Below, piece after piece: positions 24,952 to 35,900 of a stretch of DNA of 64,000 bases (position 1 is its first letter; the number at the start of each line of letters is the position of its first letter). The DNA lies in NCBI GenBank assembly GCA_965247225.1, contig CBDFGT010000039.1, positions 124,001-188,000 on the forward strand, written 5' to 3'. Both the position numbers and the translations under genes were made by a program. The notes beneath the pieces were generated by a model. It was not told where the DNA came from. It saw only the letters and a list, made by a program, of their open reading frames with translations, and made no database searches. Source of the DNA: CBDFGT01 sp965247225 (GTDB lineage: Bacteria; Pseudomonadota; Alphaproteobacteria; Rhizobiales; Rhizobiaceae).

Positions 24952-27311
24952 TGGTCTGTTCCCACCCCTTTGTTTGGAACGCGGACCCCGAGCCAGAGGG
25001 CAAATATGCCCATGAGGCCAAGGACCAGACCGACATAGATCTGGAAATTGTCAGAAAACCATGCCGCCAGCAGACGGCGGTAATTGCCAAGGCTCCGATC
25101 GGTCATTTCCGCAAAATAACGGCTTTCGGCAGGGTGATTTTCCAGCGCCAGGCTTGCCATCCTGATATCGGCAGAACCGCCATCAAGCCTGCTCCATACA
25201 GCCGGCTCAACCAGCCGCCCGACGCCGATGGCCAGATCACGCGGGCTGTCAGCCTGCAGGATCGTCCATGTGCCCTTGCCTGCGGGTGCTTCCACCTGAC
25301 TGATTTTCAACAGGGCGTTGCCTGCAACTGCATTCTCCTCCTCAGTAGCCGGATCTTCGTAGCGCAACCATTTTCCAAATCCGCTGGTTGCGGAGCTGAA
25401 CATTTTCTGCAGCGTCACCGGCATTGATGAACCATCACTTTCATCACTGGTGTTCTTCTGGAATGCCTTGAGAAGGGCATCAGGATTTGTATCAACAGCC
25501 ATTTCCCTTTGCGGTTCCAGCGCCGTGATGGCCGCTGTTTTGATGCTGTCCGTGCCAAAAACATCCTGTGGTGTCGCTGCCCTGGCCAATTTCATGTCCG
25601 GAAAGCCCGATTTTCCGGTTTTACCCGCATCGGCAAAAGATTGTGCGGCGGCCAGGAACAACAGATTTCCGGCAGCGGTGGCGTCAGGCTTTCCAAGCTT
25701 GACAGTGGCTGCCAGCGGATTGCCGGCCGCAAGGCTGAGACGGGTCAACACCGTCAGGGCCGCCGAAAATGACTGGGTATCGGATTGCCCGACATAGAGG
25801 TCAAACGGCTTTCCATCAGGATATGGATAGGCTTTGCCGCTGAATGCTGCCAAATCCGGCAGACGACCGACGCGGGCGAGCTTGGGGACAGTGATGCTGG
25901 TATCCTCCAGAAGAAGGAAACGGGGTTTCACATCCTCATTCTTGCCGGGTTCGCAGGAAACATCGGAAGCCCTGGGAACTTCTGCCAGAATGTCCACGGC
26001 GTTGACGCCGGGCCGGAAGGCCCGCAGGGGCAATTCGATGCGCTTTCCGTCAAACTGTGAGCCTGCGGTATCGGAGAGCGGGTAACTGGTGACAACCCTG
26101 TCATTCACCCGCACCAGGAGCTGGGCATCGGGATCGAGACCGGGGGACGTTGCGGCACGCAGACCCAGATTCAGCGTGGCATATTCTGCCGGATAGAAAT
26201 CGGCAGGCATGACCATATTGAAATGCGTATGCGACAGGCGGCCTGCAAAGGTGCGGGTCTGGTAACCGGTGTCGGCAAGCGTATAGGTTTTTTCCTGTTC
26301 AGCAACAATCGTTCCAAATTTTGGAGCAAACATGCCGGTCTCAATACCCTCTTTCATCGGACCCCGGACAGCATCCAGCAAGGCAGACTGCCGTTCTCCT
26401 GGCGTATTGGCCCGCAAAATGACGGACGCACGATCACTGGTCAGGCCGTTCTGCACCGACAGGCCGAAAGGCGCGCTCACAAGCTGTTGCGGCATATCCG
26501 CAGATGCATTCCAGTTTGAGGCCACAAAGACATCGATACCGGGGCCAGTCCCCGGCTTGTCCCCCACAGAAACCACAACATCCGTTCTGTTGAGATAGAG
26601 TGCCAGCGTCTGTATCAGAGCGGAAGCGTTGTTGATCATTTCCGTTGTGGCTGCTGCCGGAACCACGAGATGCAGATCCGTTTTGCCGGCATCGGTTTTG
26701 CCTATGCTTGCCAGATCCTGCAACCGTGTGAAGGTGGTTTTCACGCTCGAAACGAAGCCGCTGTCTTTTGCACTGATACGGGTCCAAAGCTCGTAGGTGG
26801 CAGCCAGGGAACAATCAACCCGATGGGTCTGGCGTGCCCGCAGCAGCAGTGTGTTGCGCCCCTGCTTGAGATCCGCAGAAGACAATTGCAAGGTTTCCAG
26901 CGCAACACCGTTTGGTGACGCTATGAAGAACTTGCCGACAGGCTTTCCATTCAGCACCATTTCAACATTCGACGTATCCGGGACAACCGAAACCGCATTC
27001 TGATAGCCCAGTTGCAACACTCCGCCGACTGCAAGCTGTTCAGGGCTGACATTGAAGGTGAGTACGGTTACATCGTCTTCGCCCGAAAGCGTCAGGCTGT
27101 CTGCCGCCTGTTCAAACGGAACGATCCGCGCGTCAGCACCGATCTTCATCTCTTCCATTTGCGAGCGGGTTGACAGGATACTGGCACTGGGTGCAGCAGG
27201 CTGGACAGGCTGGACCGGAAGCGGATCCAGCAGGCTCCGGGCCAATATCAGCGAAGTGCTGGCAAAAAGTGCAAGTGTTGCAAGAGCGAGTGTGCTGCGA
27301 AGCTTAAACAT
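24948..27311 (-). CDS. bcsB: cellulose synthase periplasmic subunit BcsB
   Basis: This 787-residue protein has a signal anchor (LALATLALFASTSLILA), two periplasmic carbohydrate-binding/flavodoxin-like modules, and a single C-terminal membrane helix (IYVGLVLGLMGIFALWLGV) that docks on BcsA. It guides the nascent glucan through the periplasm. Its start overlaps the end of bcsA by eight bases and its stop overlaps the next gene, so the operon is tightly coupled. Length and order match Rhizobiales BcsB. Confidence 0.93.
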   Translation of the reverse strand: MFKLRSTLALATLALFASTSLILARSLLDPLPVQPVQPAAPSASILSTRSQMEEMKIGADARIVPFEQAADSLTLSGEDDVTVLTFNVSPEQLAVGGVLQLGYQNAVSVVPDTSNVEMVLNGKPVGKFFIASPNGVALETLQLSSADLKQGRNTLLLRARQTHRVDCSLAATYELWTRISAKDSGFVSSVKTTFTRLQDLASIGKTDAGKTDLHLVVPAAATTEMINNASALIQTLALYLNRTDVVVSVGDKPGTGPGIDVFVASNWNASADMPQQLVSAPFGLSVQNGLTSDRASVILRANTPGERQSALLDAVRGPMKEGIETGMFAPKFGTIVAEQEKTYTLADTGYQTRTFAGRLSHTHFNMVMPADFYPAEYATLNLGLRAATSPGLDPDAQLLVRVNDRVVTSYPLSDTAGSQFDGKRIELPLRAFRPGVNAVDILAEVPRASDVSCEPGKNEDVKPRFLLLEDTSITVPKLARVGRLPDLAAFSGKAYPYPDGKPFDLYVGQSDTQSFSAALTVLTRLSLAAGNPLAATVKLGKPDATAAGNLLFLAAAQSFADAGKTGKSGFPDMKLARAATPQDVFGTDSIKTAAITALEPQREMAVDTNPDALLKAFQKNTSDESDGSSMPVTLQKMFSSATSGFGKWLRYEDPATEEENAVAGNALLKISQVEAPAGKGTWTILQADSPRDLAIGVGRLVEPAVWSRLDGGSADIRMASLALENHPAESRYFAEMTDRSLGNYRRLLAAWFSDNFQIYVGLVLGLMGIFALWLGVRVPNKGVGTDQ

Positions 27312-29601
27312 TGGCCTGCGCTCCCGTATACATATCTGCGCGGGATGGCCCGTCGTCCTTCACAGCGCTGTTCATATCGCTGGCAATGCCCACAAGAGAG
27401 ACATCTTTTTCAATCCGGACGACCATAGGTGCATCCCCTCTGGAATGGATGGCTTTTTCACCAATCAGACCGACCGCATAGCGCAGTGACCGGAATGTTT
27501 CGGTGATCGTCCAGAGACAGAACCGCATCGTTCCTGCAAAAAAGCCCTGACGGACCTGCCTGCGGCTCAGCCTGTCCTGCAAGACAGACTGGTCGGAATA
27601 CATCATGTCCGCAATGGCCATGAATGTTTCCGGCGTGCGCTCGGAGAAGGCAAAACCGTAGACTGTGCCTTCCGGTGCAACACGGCTGGAACGCAGGGCA
27701 ACATCAAAACTCGTCAGTACACCGCTGCGACGCAACTCTATTGTCCCCTCGAAGACATCTGAAGGATCAATCTTTGGTGGCGTTTCCATGAACTCCACCG
27801 AGACACCGCCGGAAGATGCATCGTGGATGATGATGGAATGGATGGCTCCCCCCGAACGCAGCAGGGCGTGGCGCTTGACAGAAAGCCGGTGGTTGCGGCG
27901 CAATTCACGCCGTTCCGAAACCACACCAAGGGCTGCGCCTGCCAGTCCCAGGTTGATCAGGTTCCAGCTGGCAACGATCAGCAGCAGCTCGCTGGCAACC
28001 GGCTCTGTCATAAAACGGTAGCCGGAATAAAGGGCGGCCATGCCGAGCAGGCCGAAAATCAGGAAATACGGACGGGAAAGCGGCGAGAGGCCGCTTTGAT
28101 CCAGTGTCTGCCCTTTGGCCGTTACATTGAAGGTTGGTTTTCGAGGATTGCGCACCACGGAAATAATGGAGCCAAACAGCAGTACCGACTGCACATATTC
28201 ATAGAGTTCCGACACCCAGGGCCAGCGCACCTTGCCATAGAGATAGCTCTGCATGGCAAAGGAACCGATGAGATAGGTGAGCGCATAAGACGCGAACTCG
28301 ATGATATTGGCCTGATAGATTTCCAGCGAGAAGAAAATATACAAAAGCGGCGCGAACATGAATGTCAGGCGCGACAATGGAAACAGCCAGAAAAGATTGA
28401 TACCGGCATAGCACAGGCGTTGTGCCATGGTCAGGCCTTTGGCCAAAAACGGGCGGTTGAGGATCAGGATTTGCAACATGCCCTGGCACCAGCGCGCGCG
28501 CTGCCCGATGAAGGATACGAATGTTTCCGGCTGCAAACCCACAATCAATGGCTTGTCAACATAGATGCTGTGCCATCCATTGGAATGGAGCTGAAGCGCC
28601 GTTTCGCAATCCTCCGTAATGGATTGCCCTGCAAAGCCCCTGGTGGTTTCCAGTGCCTTGCGGCTCAAAACGGCGGCAGACCCGCAGAAGAATGATGAAT
28701 TCCATTTGTCCAGCCCGCGCTGCAGGACGGAGTAGAACATTTCATTTTCCGAAGGCATGCGGGCAAAGGTGTTGAGGTTCTTTTCCAGAGGGTCCGGATT
28801 GAGAAAGAAATGCGGTGTCTGCACCAGGAAAAGCTTCTTGTTTTCAAGGAAGAAGCCAACCGTTTCGCGCAGGAAATCACGCACGGGCGCATGGTCGGCA
28901 TCGAAAACAACCACCAGTTCGCCGCTGGAAATCCGCAGCCCGTCGTTAAGATTGCCCGCCTTGGCATGGTCATTCTTCTGGCGCGTATGGTAATGGATAT
29001 CCATCGCTTCGCACAGGGTTTTGAGCTGTTCGTAACGGCGAAGTGCGGCCAATGCCTTTCTGGGATTGGAATTGTTGCGCTTGGCTTCCGTGCCGCCATC
29101 ATCCAGAAGATAGATCTGCAATTTATCCTTTGGATAAATCATCGATTTGGCAGCGGCAATCGTGGAGGCCAGCAGCTCGGGATCTTCGTTGTAGGTCGGG
29201 ATAAACACATCCACAGTCGGCAGATCCTCCGAGCGCGGGAACGGCGGAGACTTGCGCTTCAGCGGATCGGCCAGCATGAAGAAACTGATGGCCAGCATGG
29301 CCAAGCAATACATTTCTGCCAGATACAGGATGAAACCCGGGATGAAATTCAGCGGCTCGGAAAAATTCGGCAGGGTTTCGGTTGTGCGCCAGAAGGCGTA
29401 ACGCAGCGCCAGAATGCCCGCGAAGATAAAGGTGATCATCCGGGCCTTCGGACTGTCCGGCCGGGTCATTGCGATGAACATGATGCCGAGAACAGCAAAG
29501 CTGAGAACAAGCTGGGCCTGCAAGCTGAGCGGCAACAGCAAGATTGCCAGCCCCACGAGTCCTGCCATGACCGCAAGACACTTCATGACCAGTTTCATCA
29601 T
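27304..29601 (-). CDS. bcsA: cellulose synthase catalytic subunit BcsA
   Basis: This 765-residue processive GT2 glucosyltransferase polymerises UDP-glucose and threads the chain through its own membrane channel. All signatures are visible: YLLDDGG, VVFDADHAP, the TED motif in SITEDCETAL and the QxxRW motif in GQRARWCQG. A C-terminal PilZ domain (RRELRRNHRLSVKR, then DASSGGVSVEF) binds cyclic di-GMP, the expected activator. I place the start at ATG 29601 with GGGG ahead; the frame extends to 29652. First gene of the operon. A complete IS256-type element lies 272 bases upstream. Confidence 0.95.
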   Translation of the reverse strand: MMKLVMKCLAVMAGLVGLAILLLPLSLQAQLVLSFAVLGIMFIAMTRPDSPKARMITFIFAGILALRYAFWRTTETLPNFSEPLNFIPGFILYLAEMYCLAMLAISFFMLADPLKRKSPPFPRSEDLPTVDVFIPTYNEDPELLASTIAAAKSMIYPKDKLQIYLLDDGGTEAKRNNSNPRKALAALRRYEQLKTLCEAMDIHYHTRQKNDHAKAGNLNDGLRISSGELVVVFDADHAPVRDFLRETVGFFLENKKLFLVQTPHFFLNPDPLEKNLNTFARMPSENEMFYSVLQRGLDKWNSSFFCGSAAVLSRKALETTRGFAGQSITEDCETALQLHSNGWHSIYVDKPLIVGLQPETFVSFIGQRARWCQGMLQILILNRPFLAKGLTMAQRLCYAGINLFWLFPLSRLTFMFAPLLYIFFSLEIYQANIIEFASYALTYLIGSFAMQSYLYGKVRWPWVSELYEYVQSVLLFGSIISVVRNPRKPTFNVTAKGQTLDQSGLSPLSRPYFLIFGLLGMAALYSGYRFMTEPVASELLLIVASWNLINLGLAGAALGVVSERRELRRNHRLSVKRHALLRSGGAIHSIIIHDASSGGVSVEFMETPPKIDPSDVFEGTIELRRSGVLTSFDVALRSSRVAPEGTVYGFAFSERTPETFMAIADMMYSDQSVLQDRLSRRQVRQGFFAGTMRFCLWTITETFRSLRYAVGLIGEKAIHSRGDAPMVVRIEKDVSLVGIASDMNSAVKDDGPSRADMYTGAQANV

Positions 29602-29872
29602 ACACACCCCATCTTTTGTGCAGCCGCGCAGCAGGCGCGCCGGTCCTGTCATAGAACACGATGACCGTAATGCAGCAATTGTGAAGGGAATCCTAAAGCG
29701 AGCCTTTATTAGGTTTGTCCATATTATTAGGGTTAAGAAATCGTTCCGAGCCGGGTTTTCGGTATTTTAATGTTGCTGCAGCAAACATTCTTCCGCCACG
29801 GGAAGACAGGATGTTCCGTCGTTATTTTGCAGGTTAACGACATCGAAAACGTGAAACCATGATACGGTCGAC

Positions 29873-31293
29873 GGTCATGTCCCGAGGCGTGGTGTAGGTT
29901 GCATCGTGTTCACGCGGTTTCCCGGCATTGCCGGTTGTGTCAGTTTGCCACGGCTGGCAAGCTGGTGACGGGATTATTGCTCAATGGAGCCATGGTTTCA
30001 AGTGTCATATATCTTGCCCGTTGCACAGCCCATTCGTCGTTCTGCTCCAGCAGCAAAGCGCCCACAAGGCGGATGATGGCGGCCTCGTTGGGGAATATAC
30101 CGACGACATCGGTTCGCCGCTTGATCTCGCCGTTTAGCCGTTCAATCGGATTGTTCGAGCGCAGCTTGGCCCGGTGCTCCTTTGGAAAGCTCATATAGGC
30201 CAGGACATCCTCTTCAGCATCATCCATCAGCTTTGCCAGTTTGGGCACGGAGCTGCGCATCTGGTCTGCCACCCTGCGCCATTGTGTTTTCGCCTCCTTT
30301 GCATCGTCCTGCGCGAATGCCGTGGCGATATAGGCCGAGACAACCCGGCGGCCGCTTTTGCCTGCATGGGCCAGCGCATTGCGCATAAAATGCACGCAGC
30401 AGCGCTGCCATGTGGCGCTAAAGACCCGTTCAACGGCAGCCCGGATCCCCTCATGCGCATCCGAAATCACCAGCTTGACACCGCGCAGGCCCCGGCGTGC
30501 AAGCTTGCGCAGAAACTCTGTCCAGAAGGTCGCCGCTTCCGAAGCGCCAATATCCAGCCCCAGAACCTCGCGCCGCCCGTCGGCATTGACGCCGATGGCC
30601 AGAATGGCGGCAACCGGGACAATCCGGCCTTCCTGCCGCACCTTCACATAGGTGGCATCAATCCACAGATAGGGCCAGTTTCCCTCAATTGGCCTGTCGA
30701 GAAAGGTGTTCACCCGGCCATCAATATCCTCGCAGAGCCGCGAGACCTGACTCTTGGAAATACCGCTACCGCCCATCGCCTTGACCAGATCATCGACCGA
30801 GCGCGTCGAAATGCCCTGCACATAGGCCTCCTGAATAACGGCGACCAGCGCCTTCTCCGCCATCCGGCGCGGCTCCAGAAAGCTTGGGAAATAGCTGCCC
30901 TTGCGCAGTTTGGGGATGCGAAGCTCCACGGTTCCGGCCCGCGTCTCCCAATCCCGGTCCCGATACCCGTTGCGTTGGGCAAGCCTCGCCGGGCTCTTCT
31001 CGCCATGGGCCGCACCGGCCAGGCTACCCACTTCCAGCGCCATCAACCGGTTTGCTGCAAAGGCGATCATCTCTTTCAAAAAATTGCTGTCGCCGGTCTG
31101 TTCCAGAAGGGCGTGGAGGTCCATAATGTCTGTGGTCATCGGTTGTTTCCTTGTCGGTTCGGGTTTTGCAACCAAACTCTGACAGAAAACCGGTGACCAC
31201 CGCCCTAACGCCGCTTGTCCTGCAGCGCTGGATGAGGGCGCGCACAAGCGGCGAAAGGCCTATGCAACCTACACCACGGGATGGGACGTGACC
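29873..31293 (-). mobile_element. complete IS256-family insertion sequence
   Basis: The element is 1421 bp, with terminal inverted repeats of about 32 bases that begin GGTCA(T/C)GTCCC and end GTGGTGTAGGTTGCAT (29873-29904 with 31262-31293). A perfect 8-base target duplication CGGTCGAC stands on both sides (29865-29872 and 31294-31301). It contains one intact transposase gene. It lies between bcsA and gmd. Confidence 0.93.
29940..31139 (-). CDS. IS256-family (mutator-type) transposase
   Basis: This transposase of about 399 residues has the IS256 catalytic triad regions YLWIDATYVKVRQEG, KLVISDAHEGIRAAVERVF and the glutamate in NPIERLNGEIKRRTDVVG. The CCVHFMRNAL motif is also seen. I chose the ATG at 31139 (MTTDIMDLHALLEQ), preceded by AAGGAAA; the open frame reaches 31247. 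It is full length and apparently functional. Confidence 0.95.
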   Translation of the reverse strand: MTTDIMDLHALLEQTGDSNFLKEMIAFAANRLMALEVGSLAGAAHGEKSPARLAQRNGYRDRDWETRAGTVELRIPKLRKGSYFPSFLEPRRMAEKALVAVIQEAYVQGISTRSVDDLVKAMGGSGISKSQVSRLCEDIDGRVNTFLDRPIEGNWPYLWIDATYVKVRQEGRIVPVAAILAIGVNADGRREVLGLDIGASEAATFWTEFLRKLARRGLRGVKLVISDAHEGIRAAVERVFSATWQRCCVHFMRNALAHAGKSGRRVVSAYIATAFAQDDAKEAKTQWRRVADQMRSSVPKLAKLMDDAEEDVLAYMSFPKEHRAKLRSNNPIERLNGEIKRRTDVVGIFPNEAAIIRLVGALLLEQNDEWAVQRARYMTLETMAPLSNNPVTSLPAVAN

Positions 31294-31567
31294 CGGTCGA
31301 CTTCAAACCACGTCTTGATGTCTGCGTCTGCACATGGACTGCGCCATGTTCAAAACAGCAGAATCGACAATCGTCCTGCCCTTTACAGATTTGCAGAATT
31401 CAGTGTCTGGTTTATCGCGCTAGACGCCGCATAATGACAAGGCTGCGGAAAAAGCCGTTTGGGACGCCGGATATTCCAAATTTGGATTCGATTAGACAGA
31501 CCAATGTTGTATAAGCGGCGCACATGATCCGGGATTTTACTTCTCGGATTTTATAATCTGGACCTGG

Positions 31568-32680
31568 ATGGAATGGGGAATCGTTTTGCGTAAAGTTGCA
31601 TTGATTACTGGCGTTACAGGCCAGGACGGATCGTATCTGGCAGAATTTCTCCTTGAAAAAGGCTATCAGGTTCACGGTGTAAAGCGGCGCTCGAGCCTGT
31701 TCAATACACAGCGCGTTGACCACATTTATGAAGACCCGCACGTGGAGGAACAGCAATTCAAAATGCACTACGGCGATCTGACAGATTCCAGTAATCTGAT
31801 CAGAATCATCCAGGAGATTCAGCCTGATGAAATCTACAATCTTGGTGCGCAGAGTCATGTCGCGGTTAGTTTTGAGGTGCCTGAATATACAGCAGATGTT
31901 GACGCGCTTGGAACGCTCCGGCTGTTGGAGGCCATCAGACTTTTGGGGCTTCAAAAAAAGACACGGTTCTATCAGGCCTCGACGTCCGAGCTGTACGGCC
32001 TGGTCCAAGAAACACCGCAACGAGAAACGACACCATTTTATCCGCGCAGTCCCTATGCAGTTGCCAAGCTTTACGCTTACTGGATCGTTGTGAACTATCG
32101 CGAAGCCTATGGAATGTACGCCTGTAATGGAATATTATTCAACCATGAATCAGAGCGCAGGGGTGAAACATTTGTAACGCGCAAAATTACGCGCGGTCTG
32201 GCGGATATTTCCCAAGGACTCGATACATGCCTTCATCTGGGCAATATGGATGCGCTGCGTGACTGGGGGCATGCGCGTGACTATGTCAAAATGCAATGGC
32301 TTATGTTGCAGCAGACTGCGCCTGACGATTTCGTTATTGCTACCGGGTGCCAGTATAGTGTTCGTTCATTTGTCGAGTTAAGTGCATTCCGGCTTGGAAT
32401 AGAGATGAAATGGGTTGGCTCAGGTGTCAACGAAACCGGCGTGGTCTCAAAGGTGGACAAGTCCATATCGCCAGCCGTCAATGTCGGAGATATCATTATA
32501 CGTGTTGATGCACGTTACTTCAGACCAACTGAGGTGGAAACCTTGTTGGGCGATGCAACAAAGGCGAAAAGCAAACTTGGATGGACGCCGGAAACAAGCT
32601 TTGAGCAAATGATTGACGAAATGGTATCGAGTGATTTGCTGCACTCACGCAAGCAGGCGTATTTGAAAAATGCATTTTGA
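31568..32680 (+). CDS. gmd: GDP-mannose 4,6-dehydratase
   Basis: This 370-residue short-chain dehydrogenase-type enzyme makes GDP-4-keto-6-deoxymannose, the precursor of fucose, rhamnose or perosamine units. Visible are the NAD loop GVTGQDGSYLAEFLL, the substrate segment KRRSSLFNTQRVDHIY, the catalytic STSELYG and YAVAK (Tyr-x-x-x-Lys), and NHESERRGETFVTRK. A TTG at 31586 with GGGGAA ahead could be the true start. The gene is more A/T-rich than its neighbours and has no sugar-nucleotide partner genes in the window, suggesting transfer. Confidence 0.93.
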   Translation: MEWGIVLRKVALITGVTGQDGSYLAEFLLEKGYQVHGVKRRSSLFNTQRVDHIYEDPHVEEQQFKMHYGDLTDSSNLIRIIQEIQPDEIYNLGAQSHVAVSFEVPEYTADVDALGTLRLLEAIRLLGLQKKTRFYQASTSELYGLVQETPQRETTPFYPRSPYAVAKLYAYWIVVNYREAYGMYACNGILFNHESERRGETFVTRKITRGLADISQGLDTCLHLGNMDALRDWGHARDYVKMQWLMLQQTAPDDFVIATGCQYSVRSFVELSAFRLGIEMKWVGSGVNETGVVSKVDKSISPAVNVGDIIIRVDARYFRPTEVETLLGDATKAKSKLGWTPETSFEQMIDEMVSSDLLHSRKQAYLKNAF

Positions 32681-32918
32681 TGATCTGTAGACGCTGAGAC
32701 TTGTCTCACCTGTTCAAAATTTCCGGATCAATATTTGTTATTTTTTGATTTTGCTGAAAAAATACAATGAATAATCCATTTTTTCCTGCTTTGGCACAAT
32801 AATGCAATATATGTGGTGAATTACTGTTGTCGACAGGGCTCTGTGCGTCTTACTATCGCCTTATTGCGCCGCTCAATCCAAGGAGCTATTTTCCATTTCC
32901 GGTCCAGGAGATCTCAAG

Positions 32919-35900
32919 ATGCCATTTTCAAAGAAAATACTGTTTTTTTCTACACTTTTATCCCTGAATTCCAGCGCCTTGCTGGCAGAAGATGCTGCGC
33001 CGAACGTGGTGCCAGCCACACAGAACGTGACAAAACCTACCACTGCGCAAAAAATGCCGAGCGCAGAACAGCTTGCAAAAACACTCAAGGGCAGCACAGA
33101 TCCCAAAGAGATTGAGGCCACTCTCAAGACACTGACCGGAATGGCTGATACCGGCAATGCTGACGCCAGCTTCCAATTGGGAGACCTTTATTATCGCGGC
33201 GGGGTGGTTCCAATGGACGGTGCCATGGCCATCGCCTATTTTGCCAAATCCGCCTCCGCAGGCAATTCCGCCGCAAATGCGCGTATCGGAGAGATCTACC
33301 GCGACGGAACCATCGTGCCCATGGATACGGACAAGGCCCTGTCCTATTTCCGGCAGGCGGCGGACAGCGGCAATATCGGCGCGAAGCTGAGCATCGCCCA
33401 GATGATGATCGACGGAAAGGGCATGCAGGCCGATGTCGCGGGTGGTATCAGGCAGCTTGAGGATATCGCTGCCGCAACCGGAAATGCCGGGGCGTTCTTC
33501 AACCTCGGCGAGGTCTATTCACGCGGCAGGGCCATGCCCGCAGACGGTGCCAGGGCCATCGCCTATTTTGCCAAATCCGCCTCCGCAGGCAATTCCGCCG
33601 CAAATGCGCGTATCGGAGAGATCTACCGCGACGGAACCATCGTGCCCATGGATACGGACAAGGCCCTGTCCTATTTCCGGCAGGCGGCGGACAGCGGCAA
33701 TATCGGCGCGAAGCTGAGCATCGCCCAGATGATGATCGACGGAAAGGGCATGCAGGCCGATGTCGAGGGCGGCATCAGGCAGCTTGAGGATATCGCTGCC
33801 GCAACCGGAAATGCCGGGGCGTTCTTCAACCTCGGCGAGGTCTATTCACGCGGCAAGGCCCTGCCCGCAGACGGTGCCAGGGCCATAGACTATTTTGCCA
33901 AATCCGCCTCCGCAGGCAATTCCGCCGCAAATGCGCGTATCGGAGAGATTTACCGCGACGGAACCATCGTGCCCATGGATACGGACAAGGCCCTGTCCTA
34001 TTTCCGGCAGGCGGCGGACAGCGGCAATATCGGCGCGAAGCTGAGCATCGCCCAGATGATGATCGACGGAAAGGGCATGCAGGCCGATGTCGAGGGCGGC
34101 ATCAGGCAGCTTGAGGATATCGCTGCCGCAACCGGAAATGCCGGGGCGTTCTTCAACCTCGGCGAGGTCTATTCACGCGGCAAGGCCCTGCCCGCAGACG
34201 GTGCCAGGGCCATAGACTATTTTGCCAAATCCGCCTCCGCAGGCAATTCCGCCGCAAATGCGCGTATCGGAGAGATCTACCGCGACGGAACCATCGTGCC
34301 CATGGATACGGACAAGGCCCTGTCCTATTTCCGGCAGGCGGCAGACAGCGGCAATATCGGCGCGAAGCTGAGCATCGCCCAGATGATGATCGACGGAAAG
34401 GGCATGCAGGCCGATGTCGAGGGCGGCATCAGGCAGCTTGAGGATATCGCTGCCGCAACCGGAAATGCCGGGGCGTTCTTCAACCTCGGCGAGGTCTATT
34501 CACGCGGCAGGGCCCTGCCCGCAGACGGTGCCAGGGCCATCGCCTATTTTGCCAAATCCGCCTCCGCAGGCAATTCCGCCGCAAATGCGCGTATCGGAGA
34601 GATCTACCGCGACGGAACCATCGTGCCCATGGATACGGACAAGGCCCTGTCCTATTTCCGGCAGGCGGCAGACAGCGGCAATATCGGCGCGAAGCTGAGC
34701 ATCGCCCAGATGATGATCGACGGAAAGGGCATGCAGGCCGATGTCGAGGGCGGGGTCGGTATCATGGAAGCCCTTGCCGCAACCGGAAATGCCGATGCAC
34801 TCAATCGCCTGGCGGTGCTTTACTCGCAAAGCGGAAGTGTGCCCACAGACGGAGCTAAAGCTGTTGAAATCCTTGGCAAGCTGATCGCAACCGGAGATAC
34901 GAGGTCGAACATAACGCTTGGCCAGATCTATCGCGACGGCTTTCTTGTTCAGAAGGATATGGACAAGGCCCGCAGCTACTTCAAGGCGGCGGCGGATGCC
35001 GGACTGGGTGTCGGCAAGGTCCGTCTGGCAGAAACCATGCTTTCTGCCGGAAGCGGCACGAAGGACAGGGATGAAGCCATGGCATTGCTGAAAGAGGTGT
35101 CCGGCAGCACGGACAGGTCAGCCCTTCGGACCCTGGCCGATGCCCTTGCGAATCCGGAGCTGGTGGACGTCAAGGATGCCGAGGTTGCAAAAGCCTATGA
35201 GGCAGCAGGCAATGCCGGAGATGCGAATGCATGGCTTCGCCTGGGGCAGCTTTACAGCGAAGGCACCATCCTGAAGAAGAACAAGGTCAAGGCAGCCGAA
35301 GCCTTTGAAAAGGCAAAAGACGGAGGCGATCCCAATGGGGCCGCCGCCCTGGCCAGAATTCTGGCTTCCGGTGATACCGGCGGCAAGGGTGCAGGCAAGC
35401 AAGGCGTCGCCATGCTCCGAAAACAGGCTGACGCCGGTGATATACAGTCCATTACCACACTGGCAAATCTGTATCTGAACGGAAACGGTGTGCCTAAAGA
35501 CCCCCAAAAGGCCATCAGCCTTCTGGAGGCGGCATCGGCGTCGGGAAAGCTTGCCGCAACACGGCAACTGATCTCCTATTACCGGGATGGAACTGCCAAA
35601 GCTGTGAAGAAATCGCCTGCAAAAGCCGCAGAAATCCTCAGCAAGCGCAGCAGCCAGTTTGATCCCGCGACGCTTTTACAGGAAAAGGCGATGCTCGCCG
35701 CTGCCGCGTCTACCGGAACCAAAGGTTTCAGTGATACCTTTGATGCCATCAATGCCATTCCGCCCAACAGGCGCATCGGAACGATTGCGAGCATCAAGAA
35801 CATCAATCCCAACGCCTTCGTCTATATTCAGCAAGCAGAACTGAAAGAGCGCGGGCTTTATTCCGGCCCACTCAATGGTCTTCTCACTTCTTCTACCATC

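Noticed and set aside
23443..25038. Plus-strand 531-codon frame opposite the TPR gene
   Set aside because: It is antisense to a clear TPR protein gene with coupled operon neighbours; no motif is seen.
27823..28695. Plus-strand 290-codon frame inside bcsA
   Set aside because: It is a shadow of the bcsA coding frame, with biased composition (Gln/His/Arg) and no ribosome site.
31302..31567. Additional gene between IS256 and gmd
   Set aside because: Short frames only, with stops on all strands; it probably holds the gmd promoter.
33216..34753. CRISPR-like array
   Set aside because: The repeats are 327 bases long, contiguous and coding in one frame, with no spacers. They are protein repeats.
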